DNA from: Salinilacustrithrix sp034522155
GTDB taxonomy: Bacteria > Actinomycetota > Acidimicrobiia > Acidimicrobiales > Salinilacustritrichaceae
Length of the DNA: 64,000 nt
Assembly (NCBI GenBank): GCA_034522155.1
Contig: JAXHLP010000013.1
Location: 124,001-188,000 of the forward strand
Direction: 5' to 3'
Positions 1 to 9,049 of this stretch are shown one piece after another; the stretch's first letter is position 1, and every line of letters starts with the position of its first letter. The notes below the pieces were generated by a model. The model was given only the letters and a program-made list of their open reading frames with translations, was not told where the DNA came from and made no database searches. The position numbers and the translations under genes are program-made.

Positions 1-2170
1 ACGGGATGACCTCGGCCGCCGCGTGCAGCAGCTCGACCATCTCGTCGACGGTCGGGATCCGCGGCGAGTGGATGTCGAACAGGCCCGGTCCGATCTCGTT
101 CGGGTACTCGTAGTCGGAGAACGCGCCGAGGAGCTCCATCCGCGACCGGGACGCCTCGATCGAGATCACGTCGGCGTCGAACGCAGCGATCGACTCGATG
201 ATGTCGTTGAATTCGGCGTAGCACATGTGGGTGTGGATCTGGGTGCCGTCGCCGACCGCGGATGAGGCGATGCGGAACGCAGCGACCGCCCAATCGAGGT
301 ATGCCTTGTGGTCCTCGGCGTGGAGGGGTAGGCCTTCGCGGAAGGCGGGCTCGTCGATCTGGATGACCGACTGGCCCGCGGCCTCGAGGTCCGTGACCTC
401 GTCGCGGATGGCGTACGCGATCTGGCGGCAGGTCTCCTCGACGGGTTGGTCGTCCCGCACGAACGACCATTGGAGGATGGTGACCGGGCCAGTGAGCATT
501 CCCTTCACCGGTCGGTCGGTGAGCGACTGCGCGTCGCGTATCCAGTCGACGGTCATCGGCGCCGGCCGCTTGACGTCCCCGTAGATGACCGGAGGTTTCA
601 CGCACCGCGAGCCGAAGCTCTGCACCCAACCGAAGTCGGTGACGGCGCAGCCGTCGAGCAGACCCCCGAAGTACTCGACCATGTCGTTGCGTTCGGGCTC
701 GCCGTGCACCAGCACGTCGAGACCGGCCGCCTCCTGGAACGAGATGGCGCCGCGAACGTACGCACGCATCGCTTCGGTGTAGGTGGCCTCGTCGACCTTG
801 CCCTTGCGGAACCGGGCCCGCATCGAGCGGACCTCCTTGGTCTGGGGGAACGACCCGATCGTGGTCGTCGGCAGTGTGGGCAGGCCCAGCCGATCGGTCT
901 GAGTGGCACGCCGCACGCGGTACGGACGCTCCCGCCGCTCGTCCTCGGGGCGATGGTCGTCGAGCCGTTGCCGCACCCCGGGATCGTTGGTGCGTGGCGA
1001 CTCGCGCCGCGCCTTCGCGGCGGCACCCGAGGCCGCGAGCTCGGCGTCGAGCGCGTCACGGCCCTCGTTCAGGGCGCGCGTCAGGATCGAGATCTCGTCG
1101 AGCCGCTGGGTGGCGAACGCCAGCCAGGACGAGAGCTCGCCGTCGAGGCGGATCTCGGTCGACAGGTCCACCGGCAGGTGGAGCATCGAGCACGACGGGC
1201 CGACCATCAATCGGTCGGCGCCGAGTCGGTCTCGGATCGGCTCGAGGCGGTCGAGCAGTGCGGGCAGGTCGGTGCGCCACACATTGCGGCCGTCGACCAC
1301 GCCGAGGGACAGGGTCAGCTCGGACGGGGCCTTCTCGATCGCCCGGTCGAGCTGGCCGGCGTCGGTGACCAGATCGAGGTGCACGGCGTCGACCGGCAGG
1401 GCCAGCGTGGCGTCGAGGTTGTCGCGCAACCCGCCGAAATAGGTCGTCACCAGGACCTGCAGGTCGGGAGCGGCGTAGCGGAGGCGCTGGAACGACTTGG
1501 CGATCGCCTCGATGGTCTCGCCGGGCAGCTCGTGCACGAGGATCGGTTCGTCGATCTGCAGCCATGTCGCGCCTTCGGCGTGCAGGAGCTGGACGAGCTC
1601 CTCGTAGACGGGCAGGAGGGCATCGAGGGAGGTCATGGGCCCGTTGATGCCTTCGCGCTTGGCGAGGTGCAGGAACGACACCGGCCCGAGCAGCACCGGT
1701 CGGGTGGCGGTCCCGTGCGCACGCGCCTCGTGGAGCTCGTCGACGGGCTTGGTCGAGGCCAGCTCGAAGGTCTGCGCCGTCCGCAGCTCGGGCACGAGGT
1801 AGTGGTAGTTGGTGTCGAACCACTTGGTCATCTCGAGCGCCGTGACCTCACGGTCGCCGATGTGGCCACCGCGGGCCATGGCGAAGTACGTCGCGAGATC
1901 GGAGGTGCCCGCCTCGCGGTAGCGGTCGGGGATCGCGCCGACCATCACGGCGGTGTCGAGCACGTGGTCGTAGAGCGAGAAGTCGTTCGAGGGCACGTGG
2001 TCGAGCCCGGCGGACGTCTGGCGCTGCCAGTTGTCGGCCCGGCGCTCGGCCGCGGCGGCGGCGAGACCGGCGGCGTCGAGCTCACCTCGCCAGTGCGACT
2101 CGAGCGCGGTCTTCAACTCGCGGGCCGGCCCCATGCGGGGGAAGCCCAGGTTGGTGGAGAGAACGGACAT
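1..2170 (-). CDS. metE: Cobalamin-independent methionine synthase MetE (3' end outside window)
   Basis: MetE transfers a methyl group from 5-methyltetrahydropteroyltri-glutamate to homocysteine in the cytoplasm, the last step of methionine synthesis. The frame reads leftward from ATG 2170 (MSVLSTNLGFPRMG) for about 723 codons and leaves the window at position 1. The C-terminal half shows LPTTTIGSFPQT and the zinc-ligand region IHTHMCYAEFNDI. It stops at MVELLHAAAEVIP, so roughly 30-40 residues of the usual ~760 are missing. The cobalamin riboswitch upstream explains its control: when B12 is plentiful the B12-dependent MetH can replace it. No frame disruption is seen. Confidence 0.96.
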   Translation of the reverse strand, partial: MSVLSTNLGFPRMGPARELKTALESHWRGELDAAGLAAAAAERRADNWQRQTSAGLDHVPSNDFSLYDHVLDTAVMVGAIPDRYREAGTSDLATYFAMARGGHIGDREVTALEMTKWFDTNYHYLVPELRTAQTFELASTKPVDELHEARAHGTATRPVLLGPVSFLHLAKREGINGPMTSLDALLPVYEELVQLLHAEGATWLQIDEPILVHELPGETIEAIAKSFQRLRYAAPDLQVLVTTYFGGLRDNLDATLALPVDAVHLDLVTDAGQLDRAIEKAPSELTLSLGVVDGRNVWRTDLPALLDRLEPIRDRLGADRLMVGPSCSMLHLPVDLSTEIRLDGELSSWLAFATQRLDEISILTRALNEGRDALDAELAASGAAAKARRESPRTNDPGVRQRLDDHRPEDERRERPYRVRRATQTDRLGLPTLPTTTIGSFPQTKEVRSMRARFRKGKVDEATYTEAMRAYVRGAISFQEAAGLDVLVHGEPERNDMVEYFGGLLDGCAVTDFGWVQSFGSRCVKPPVIYGDVKRPAPMTVDWIRDAQSLTDRPVKGMLTGPVTILQWSFVRDDQPVEETCRQIAYAIRDEVTDLEAAGQSVIQIDEPAFREGLPLHAEDHKAYLDWAVAAFRIASSAVGDGTQIHTHMCYAEFNDIIESIAAFDADVISIEASRSRMELLGAFSDYEYPNEIGPGLFDIHSPRIPTVDEMVELLHAAAEVIP

Positions 2171-2304
2171 CGTGGGACCAGCCTCATGACTCGTGGGACG
2201 GTTGGTATGGGAGTGCGCTCGAGGAGAACCGAGCGGAGGGTCACGAAGTCCGTGGTCCGCTGGCTGCAACTGTTGCGAGTGGATCTACTCGAGAGCGTGC
2301 TCAC

Positions 2305-2475
2305 TCGGGCCCCGGCCGGTCTCCTGGCTCCCGGATCGACGCTCCCTCCAGCCTTCCCAGGCACTACCCAGTGGATGTCGGAGGTCGCTCCCCGGTCACA
2401 GTGGCGAGTACCGCGCCGGACTCTCACCGGCTTCCCGAGCACCGTGGCCTGAGGCGACCCTACCGTCGCCGACCC
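2305..2475 (-). promoter_or_regulatory. Cobalamin (B12) riboswitch in the metE leader
   Basis: On the minus strand the classic elements lie in order. The conserved core at about 2443-2396 includes GGAAGCCGGTG and CGCCACTGTGACC. The B12 box AGCCAGGAGACCGGCC follows at 2329-2314. The aptamer ends about 135 nt before the metE start. The intervening leader holds a CGAGTG/CACTCG hairpin that could form the expression platform. Repression by adenosylcobalamin is the known behaviour of this class on metE. The outer boundaries are estimated. Confidence 0.93.
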
Positions 2476-2632
2476 GGATCCGGCCTCCTCGATCGATCCG
2501 ACGACTCGGTCCGTGGCCAGGCCTCCGCCGGACGCGCCGAGCGGGGCGCAGCCTCGGCCGCGCCCCGCTCGGGCACTCGGTTCAGACGGACCATCGATCA
2601 CGAGACCGGCGACCCGTCACCCACCGTGGATG

Positions 2633-3322
2633 TCACTGCGCGGACGGCGGCAGCATCACGGCGTCGATGAGGTGGACGGTCGCGTTGGCCGTCTGGATGT
2701 CGGGCACCTGGACGGTGGCCTGGCCACCGCCGACGGTGACCGTGTCGCCCTCGGCGCTGATCTCGAGGGTCTCACCGGTGAAGGTCTCGAGCTCGGACAT
2801 GCCGGCGAGGTCCTCGGCGGACAACTGCTCGCCGGCGATCACGTGGAAGCCCAGCACACTGGTCAGCAGGCCCTCGGGATCGGCGAGCGCCGCGTCGAGG
2901 GTCTCCTGGGGCACGTTCGAGAACGCGCAGTCCGTCGGCGCGAAGACCGTGAGGGCCTCGGCGTCGTTCAGCGTGTCGACGAGACCGGCCTCGCTCACCG
3001 CGGTGACCAGCGTGGTCAGCACGGGGTTGTTGGAGGCGGCGGTGCCGACGGGATCGTCGGTCATGCCGTCGAGGGTGCCCTCGTCGGGGCCGGACTCGAC
3101 CGCGTTCACGAGTGCCTCGGTGTCACAGATCGACGCCGAGTCGGCGGGCGCCTCGGCATCCCCCGTCGTCTCGTCGGTGGTGTCTTCGGTGGTGTCACTG
3201 CTGTCGTCAGCAGCGGTGTCCTCGGATGCCGTGTCGCTGTCGTCATCGTCGCCACAGGCGGCAACGAAGAGCGTCAGCGCGAACAGCATGCCGAGCATTC
3301 GCAGGATTCGGTTGCGGGACAT
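2633..3322 (-). CDS. Fasciclin (FAS1) domain lipoprotein
   Basis: Secreted, membrane-anchored adhesion-type protein of 229 residues. It starts with a lipoprotein signal (MSRNRILRMLGMLFALTLF then lipobox VAAC), followed by an acidic Asp/Ser/Thr linker to about residue 60. The single FAS1 domain shows its H1 motif (LTVFAPTDCAF) and H2-like end (VHLIDAVMLPP). The chosen ATG at 3322 has AAGGAG 11 nt upstream. The upstream neighbour, on the same strand and about 75 bp away, is a sulfite-oxidase-like protein. The function beyond surface adhesion is unknown. Confidence 0.9.
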   Translation of the reverse strand: MSRNRILRMLGMLFALTLFVAACGDDDDSDTASEDTAADDSSDTTEDTTDETTGDAEAPADSASICDTEALVNAVESGPDEGTLDGMTDDPVGTAASNNPVLTTLVTAVSEAGLVDTLNDAEALTVFAPTDCAFSNVPQETLDAALADPEGLLTSVLGFHVIAGEQLSAEDLAGMSELETFTGETLEISAEGDTVTVGGGQATVQVPDIQTANATVHLIDAVMLPPSAQ

Positions 3323-3398
3323 GTGAGTTGTCACTCCTTGTAGGGGTCTACTTGGGGAACCCCGAGCCGTGGTCGGCTCGGAGACTGGGGAAGGCCGT

Positions 3399-4937
3399 TC
3401 ATGACGACGACCCTCGAACGACGACGAGCAGCTCCTGCCATCCGGTTGCTCCGTCAGGGCGGATCGGTGCTCGTTCTTCGGTCTGGACGTTTCCGTCGCC
3501 ATCGGTGGCGCGGACGGTGATGCGGTGGTTGCCCTCGGTGGCGGTCCACGGGAACCGCCACTGCCGCCAGGTGTTCTCGTTGAGCGCCTCGGCGAGCTCG
3601 GCTTCGGCGAAGGCCTGGTCGTCGATCTTGACCTCGACCTTCGAGATCCCCTGGGGCTGGGACCAGGCAACGCCGGCGAGGGTGGTCTCGCCCGGCTCGA
3701 GCGTCTCGCCGGTGCTGGGCACGTCGATCCGCGACATCGTCTTGATCGGCGCCATCTCCGAGTAGCCACGCGGGACCCAGTACTGCTCGAAGGTGTCGAA
3801 CCGGGTGAGCTCGATCTCGGTGAGCCACTTGGTGGCCGACACGTAGCCGTAGAGGCCGGGGGTCACGAGGCGGGCGGGGAAGCCGTGGCTGAGCGGCAGG
3901 GGCTCGCCGTTCATCCCGACGGCGACGATGGCCTCGCGGTCATAGGCCGCTTCGACGGGGAAGCCGCAGGTGTAGCCGTCGACCGCCCGGCCCACGATCT
4001 GGTCGGCGTCGTCAGCCACGCCCGCCCGGTCGAGCACGTCGCGCAGCGGGACACCGAGCCAGCGGGCGTTGCCGACGAGCTCGCCGCCGACCTCGTTGGA
4101 GACGCAGGTGAGGGTGATGTCGCGCTCGACCAGCCCCATCGACAGGAGCTCGTCGAAGTCGATCTCGTAGGGCTCGTCGACCATGCCGTGCAACCGGAGG
4201 GTCCAGTCCTCGGCGGGCACCTGGGGCACGGTCAGGGCGGTGTCGATCCGGTAGAAGTCGCGGTTCGGGGTGTAGAGCGACGCCAACCCGTCGACGTCGA
4301 AGCTCGCCGACGCCGGGGCGGGCGGGAGCGGGTCCTTCGCCCCGGGGAGCATGACCGCCGCGCGCGAGGCGACGGCGCTGAAGCGACGACGCAGGGCCCG
4401 GCCGGCCGATGCCGCGACCGCGCCGACAGCCACGAACGAGGTGGCGCCGAGGAGGAAGCGACGACGGTCGAGCACGGAGGCGTCCGACGCCGTGGATTCG
4501 GCAGCCGAGAGGCGAACCAGGACCTGCCAGATCCCGAACCCGGCGAGGGCGGCGACGACGCTGGGGATGCCGTGGAGGAGGCTCGCGCCGTCGGCGGATG
4601 CGAACAGACCGACGGCACCGAACACGCCGAAGCCGACCGGCGCGATCAGGCGTCGGGTTGCGGCGAAGCGGCCGACCAGCGGGGCCACCAAGGCGATCGT
4701 GACGAGGATGCCGATGACCAGCGCGGCCTTGTCGTTGGTGCCGAAGGTCTCGATGCCGAACTTCGTCACAGGCTCCGGGGCCCGGTCGATGAACGTCTCG
4801 GCCACGGCCTGAACCGGCGAGCGCCACGACTCGACGGCGCCTGCCGCCAGCTCGCCGACACCCAGGGCGGCGGCGGCGGCGGCGAGGAACCCCAGCGAGG
4901 CGGGGCCACGGTGGAGTGTGTGGTCGGTGGGCATCAC
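3399..4937 (-). CDS. Membrane-anchored molybdopterin-dependent oxidoreductase (sulfite oxidase family)
   Basis: 512-residue protein. The N-terminal ~190 residues hold several hydrophobic helices. A twin-Arg-like DRRRFLLGATSFVAVG sits near residue 155, just before the soluble part. The rest is an oxidoreductase molybdopterin domain with the Mo-coordinating Cys278 in ITLTCVSNEVGGEL, a GYVSATKWL motif and a C-terminal Mo-co dimerisation Ig-like domain. The active site likely faces outside the membrane. The substrate is not predictable; sulfite or other S/N-oxides are possible. The GTG at 4937 and the ATG at 4934 are adjacent start options. Confidence 0.92.
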   Translation of the reverse strand: MMPTDHTLHRGPASLGFLAAAAAALGVGELAAGAVESWRSPVQAVAETFIDRAPEPVTKFGIETFGTNDKAALVIGILVTIALVAPLVGRFAATRRLIAPVGFGVFGAVGLFASADGASLLHGIPSVVAALAGFGIWQVLVRLSAAESTASDASVLDRRRFLLGATSFVAVGAVAASAGRALRRRFSAVASRAAVMLPGAKDPLPPAPASASFDVDGLASLYTPNRDFYRIDTALTVPQVPAEDWTLRLHGMVDEPYEIDFDELLSMGLVERDITLTCVSNEVGGELVGNARWLGVPLRDVLDRAGVADDADQIVGRAVDGYTCGFPVEAAYDREAIVAVGMNGEPLPLSHGFPARLVTPGLYGYVSATKWLTEIELTRFDTFEQYWVPRGYSEMAPIKTMSRIDVPSTGETLEPGETTLAGVAWSQPQGISKVEVKIDDQAFAEAELAEALNENTWRQWRFPWTATEGNHRITVRATDGDGNVQTEERAPIRPDGATGWQELLVVVRGSSS

Positions 4938-5046
4938 GTGGTCCTTCGGTGCCGACCCCGTTCTCGGATGACATCAACCGTCGGAACGGCGTGGGCCCGT
5001 CCCGAGACCGCTCCGCTCCGGCCACGACGCGTGCAAGGTTGGGCAG

Positions 5047-6168
5047 ATGCTCAACCACCTCGACGACTTTCCGATCCACCAGACGCCCGAGCCCGTCGCC
5101 CATCCACTGACCTCCGATCCGAACGTCTACGACCGCACGTGGTTCAACGGCTACACCGTCGACGGGTCGGCCTACTTCGGCGTCGGCATGGCGATCTACC
5201 CCCATCGGGGGATCATCGACGGGGCGTTCAGCACGGTGACCGACGAGGGTCGCCAGCATTGCTTCATCGCCTCGGGGCGGGCGCCGCTCGAACGCACCGA
5301 CATGTCAGTGGGCCCGTTCCGCATCGAGGTGATCGAGCCCATGCGCCAGACCCGCGTCGTCCTCGACGACAACGAGACCGGGCTCGCCTGCGACCTCACG
5401 TTCTCCACGCGGACCGCGGGCATCCAGGAGGCGCGCCAGACGCTGTGGAACGGGACCCGCCGGGTGATGGACGCCACCCGGTTCGATCAGTTCGGCCGCT
5501 GGACGGGCACGATCAGCACACCCGACGGCGATCTCTGCGTCGACGAGGACGGTTGGCGGGGGACCAAGGACCGCTCGTGGGGCATCCGGCCCGTCGGTGA
5601 CCAGGTGACGACCGCGCCGGGTCCGCTCCCCCAGTTCTTCTTCCTCTGGGCGCCGCTGTTCTGGGACGACCACGTCAGCCACGCCATCTTCTTCGACGAC
5701 GCCGACGGTGCCGGATGGTGTCGCGAGGGGCTCGAGGCACCGCTGTTCGCCACCGAGGCCGAGGTGCCCGACGCGCCCGACGGCCTGGAGACCCATGCGG
5801 CCGCGGTGGCCCACCGAGTCTCGTACCACCCGGGCACCCGCTTGGCGTCGAGGGCCGAGATCGACCTCATCCGACTCGATGGGGACGTGCGCACGATCAC
5901 GCTCGAGCCGCTGCTCCGCTTCCAGATGAAGGGCCTGGGCTACGGCCACGCCACCTGGGGCCAGGGCCACTGGCACGGGGAGCTCGAGATCCACGGCGAG
6001 AGCTGGACCCTCGAGGAGCTCGACCTCCTCGCACCCGACAACCTCCACACCCAACAGGTGGTACGCGCCACCGATGGCGAGCGGGAGGGCATCGGCGTGC
6101 TCGAGCAGATGGCGGTCGGTCCGTACGCGCCGGCCGGGTTCAACGACCTGCTCGACGGCGCTCGATGA
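5047..6168 (+). CDS. Conserved hypothetical protein, lipocalin/AttH-like architecture possible
   Basis: 373-residue soluble protein without signal peptide or membrane helix. It is divergent from the molybdopterin protein, with about 110 bp between starts. It has repeated beta-rich segments and two halves that look alike (a GRWTG...DGWRGTKDRSWGIRP stretch near residues 160-180). That resembles proteins of the AttH/CrtC-like, double-lipocalin group, but the assignment is by impression only. It converges with the next gene, leaving a 6-bp gap. No catalytic motif is recognised. Confidence 0.75.
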   Translation: MLNHLDDFPIHQTPEPVAHPLTSDPNVYDRTWFNGYTVDGSAYFGVGMAIYPHRGIIDGAFSTVTDEGRQHCFIASGRAPLERTDMSVGPFRIEVIEPMRQTRVVLDDNETGLACDLTFSTRTAGIQEARQTLWNGTRRVMDATRFDQFGRWTGTISTPDGDLCVDEDGWRGTKDRSWGIRPVGDQVTTAPGPLPQFFFLWAPLFWDDHVSHAIFFDDADGAGWCREGLEAPLFATEAEVPDAPDGLETHAAAVAHRVSYHPGTRLASRAEIDLIRLDGDVRTITLEPLLRFQMKGLGYGHATWGQGHWHGELEIHGESWTLEELDLLAPDNLHTQQVVRATDGEREGIGVLEQMAVGPYAPAGFNDLLDGAR

Positions 6169-6174
6169 GCGTCG

Positions 6175-6942
6175 TCAGCTGATCCGCAGGCGGGGCCGGG
6201 GACGACCACCGAGCGCACGACGTCCGACGGCGACGACGACCGCTGCGACCCCCAGCGCGACGAGCGCCACGGCCAGGCCCGCGACGACGGCGGCCGCAGT
6301 GGCGAGCAACGTCATGGAGGCCGCCGTGAGCCGGCGGCTCGGATCGGCCCATGCATCGAGCTGCGCGTGCAGTCGCGTCATCGACTCGAAGGTCGTGAGG
6401 CGCCCACCCGGCAGGGCCATGAGCCCACGGATGAACCCGAAGCCGACGCCGGCGGCGACCGCGACCAGCGGCTCGCCCGTCATCACCACGGCGGCGGCCG
6501 AGAAGTAGAGCCCGGCGGTGGTCAGGTACGTCGCGACGCCCGTCCCGACCTGCCAGCCGAAGCCGGAGGCGTACACCCACGGGCGGAAGAGATCGAACCA
6601 CTCCTCGTCCACCTGGCGGCCGTGCCACGGCAGGCGGAGCACCTCGAGGTCGGCGGCGGCAGCGACCAGGCCGACGGCCGCCACGACGGCGAGCGCGACC
6701 TCGACGCTGGGGTCGAGGACGCCGACCGCGGCAGCGGGGATCGCGAGGAGCGCGCCGATGGTCGCACCACCGACGACGGCACCGAGCACGTACCAGCTCA
6801 CGGTCACGCCCCAACGATGGCCGCGCGCCCGCTCGGACACCGGCGTCATCGACGACAGCATCGACAGCGAACACGGCGACCAGGTGGAGCGCAGCGCCGT
6901 GACGACCACGCCCGCGACAGCGATTCCGATCAGCCAGGACAT
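6175..6942 (-). CDS. Multi-pass membrane protein, function unknown
   Basis: 255 residues with about six hydrophobic helices. The first is near residues 2-17, then a conserved-looking loop SPCSLSMLSSMTP (residues 22-34) recalls the Cys-Pro regions of DsbD/CcdA-like electron carriers, although only one Cys is present. Later helices are Ala/Val/Gly rich, and the tail is basic. A transporter or thiol-redox role is conceivable but unsupported. It is convergent with the 5047 gene and separated from the solute-binding gene by about 110 bp. Confidence 0.72.
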   Translation of the reverse strand: MSWLIGIAVAGVVVTALRSTWSPCSLSMLSSMTPVSERARGHRWGVTVSWYVLGAVVGGATIGALLAIPAAAVGVLDPSVEVALAVVAAVGLVAAAADLEVLRLPWHGRQVDEEWFDLFRPWVYASGFGWQVGTGVATYLTTAGLYFSAAAVVMTGEPLVAVAAGVGFGFIRGLMALPGGRLTTFESMTRLHAQLDAWADPSRRLTAASMTLLATAAAVVAGLAVALVALGVAAVVVAVGRRALGGRPRPRLRIS

Positions 6943-7053
6943 GGCCGAGATGCTAACCCTCGGCGCCGAGAACGCGTTGGCGGATCACCAACCGCACCGA
7001 GGGGGCAGGACGTCCTGCCCCCTCGATCGGTCAGTTCGTCCGGGCCGGCCCGA

Positions 7054-8436
7054 TCAGGAGCAGGGCTCGGGCGGGCCGAACGGTGAGCCGCAGAGGACCT
7101 CGTCGAAGCTGAAGGTCGAGGTCTCGACCCAGTTGCCTTCGAGGCCGCCCGGCGCCTCGGCGTCGGGGTCCCAGCTGTAGGTGGCCCAGTGGTTGGTGCC
7201 GGCCCGCTGGAACAGCCCCTCGTGGTTCATGTCCGGGGTCCACTCCTCGCCACCGAAGATGCCGAGCATCGGCACGTCCTCGGCCTCCTGGAGCATGGTG
7301 GTGATCGTCTCGCCGGAGAACTCGGTGAGGTCGGCGTCGCGGATCATGTGCAGCAGGGCGTAGAGCCCGAGCCACGACCGCATCGGGCTGGCCTTGAGGT
7401 TCTCGAGCTGGAGGCTCTCCTCGCCCGAGGCGGCCAGATCGGCGCGGAGCGCGTCGTAGGCCGGGATCTCGGTGGAGGTGGCCGGCGGGAACGACCACAG
7501 GAACCGCATCTGCCCGGCGAAGTCGCCGAGGTCGGAGACGGAGGCGTGGGAGAAGGTACCCAGGCTGGAACCGACCAGCATCTCGGTCCCGAGCTGCTCG
7601 CCGGCCCGGACGACCTGGATCGCCTCCTGTTCGCCGAGCGCGAGGACGATGCCACCGGCACCCTCACCCTCGGCGGCCTGGATGAACTGGGTGAAGTCGG
7701 TGGTGCCGCCGGGCACGGGCACGTCGACGGGGAAGCTCGCATCGCCTTCGTAGAGACTTTCGAGCAGGCCGGTCAGGGCGCCGGCACCGGCGGTGTCGAC
7801 CCGGATGATGCCGATCTCGGTGACGTCGGCCGCGATCAGCGCCTGGGGGAGCAGGAAGGTGACCCCGGTGCCCGAGGCGTCCATGGGATAGGCGTTCTGG
7901 TCGCCCCAGTCGTTGTTGGTGACGTTCGATGCCACTCTCGGGATGCCAGCATCGGCCATGGCCGTCGACACCTCGCCCTGGGCGGCGGTGCTCTGGTCGT
8001 TGACGGTGACGTCGACACCCGCTTCCTCGAACTCACGCACGCAGCCGAGCGCCTGGTCGAGGTTGGTGCCGTCGTCGCAGGTGGTCACTTCGACGCACGC
8101 ACCGTTGGCGCCGCCGCGCCCGTTGAACGCCTCGACCGAGGCCTCGAGGGCCAGGGCCTGGTCGATGAGCGAGACGACGGGAGACTCGAAGGTCGTGATC
8201 AGACCGACGTGCAGGGGCTCGAGCGACTCGTCGCACGGGCCATCGTCCCAGAGGCCGATCTCCTCGTAGTCGATCTCCTCGGTGGCCTCGTCGCCGTCGC
8301 CGTTGGAGTCGTCGGTCTCGCCCGAGGTGTCCTCGGTGGTGCCGTCGTCGGAGTCGTCGTCGTTGCCGCCACAGGCGGCGACGACCAGCGTGAGCGCCAG
8401 GAGCACTCCCAGCAGTCGTGCGAGTCTCTTCGACAT
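7054..8436 (-). CDS. ABC transporter substrate-binding lipoprotein (branched-chain amino acid/LivJ type)
   Basis: 460 residues. The lipoprotein signal ends in the lipobox VVAAC and is followed by a long Asp/Glu/Thr linker. A type-I periplasmic-binding fold follows, from PLHVGLITTFESP to a C-terminal Cys pair. Internal motifs such as GVTFLLPQALIAADVTEIGII and GAGGIVLALGEQEAIQ are typical of the HAAT/LivJ family. No permease or ATPase gene is adjacent, so it is an orphan receptor or serves a system elsewhere. The ligand is unknown. The leader 8437-8600 contains no gene. Confidence 0.9.
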   Translation of the reverse strand: MSKRLARLLGVLLALTLVVAACGGNDDDSDDGTTEDTSGETDDSNGDGDEATEEIDYEEIGLWDDGPCDESLEPLHVGLITTFESPVVSLIDQALALEASVEAFNGRGGANGACVEVTTCDDGTNLDQALGCVREFEEAGVDVTVNDQSTAAQGEVSTAMADAGIPRVASNVTNNDWGDQNAYPMDASGTGVTFLLPQALIAADVTEIGIIRVDTAGAGALTGLLESLYEGDASFPVDVPVPGGTTDFTQFIQAAEGEGAGGIVLALGEQEAIQVVRAGEQLGTEMLVGSSLGTFSHASVSDLGDFAGQMRFLWSFPPATSTEIPAYDALRADLAASGEESLQLENLKASPMRSWLGLYALLHMIRDADLTEFSGETITTMLQEAEDVPMLGIFGGEEWTPDMNHEGLFQRAGTNHWATYSWDPDAEAPGGLEGNWVETSTFSFDEVLCGSPFGPPEPCS

Positions 8437-8603
8437 CTCGTGTTCCCCCTCGGCCAGCCGTCTTCCGGCTGGTGTCGTTCTCCCGGCGCCCAGGGTGGAA
8501 CGCCGAGTCTTGCTCGATGAGAAGAACGTTCTAGCACAATGGACCGACCGGTCCAGCCGCGATGCGCTCCGACGTCAACTGTGGATCGGACATTCCCGGA
8601 TGT

Positions 8604-9012
8604 TCAGCGCGAGTCGCCCGTGCGGTAGTCGCCGAAGGCCGCATCGCGCTCGGAGAGCGACGTGGTCAGCCCGGATTCCCGGATGCCGCCGACGAAGTCG
8701 CGCATCGTCTGCTGGTGGATGCCCAGCGAGCACAGCTCGGTTCCGTTGCGGATCGAGGCGCGCAGGCCCATCGTGTCCATCGCCCAGGTCGTAGCCGGCT
8801 GAGAAGCACGTGCCCGCGCCGCGGATGATCGACACCCGGACGTCAGGGTCGTCGTCGGCCACGTGGAGCGCAGCCATGAGCGCGCCCCGGAGCTCGTTGG
8901 TCAACGAGTTGCGCTTGTGGGGCCGGTTGAGCGTGAGGCGGCGCACGTGTGGCGCGGGCTCGTCCACGAGCAGGACGTCGTCGGTGGCTGCGGTTTCGTC
9001 GGTGTCGGTCAC
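8604..9012 (-). pseudogene. Enoyl-CoA hydratase with its middle deleted
   Basis: The N-terminal part from GTG 9012 reads VTDTDETAATDD and continues to the oxyanion-hole motif of crotonases (GAGTCFSAGYDLGDG). At about 8784 it runs out of frame into a sequence that, one frame over, is the normal C-terminus of the same family (MDTMGLRASIRNGTELC through GDYRTGDSR, stop at 8604). Roughly 100-150 residues of the usual ~270 are absent, including the second oxyanion and catalytic region. Both ends look well conserved, so the deletion seems recent or artefactual. Confidence 0.8.
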
Positions 9013-9049
9013 CCGGGGATCCTCGCATCTCGTCCGCCGACGGGTCGGG

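Noticed and set aside
446..2452. A 668-codon open frame antisense to metE and the riboswitch
   Set aside because: Composition is the usual Arg/Gly/Val-rich shadow of a high-GC gene; the opposite strand encodes clear MetE and B12 riboswitch motifs.
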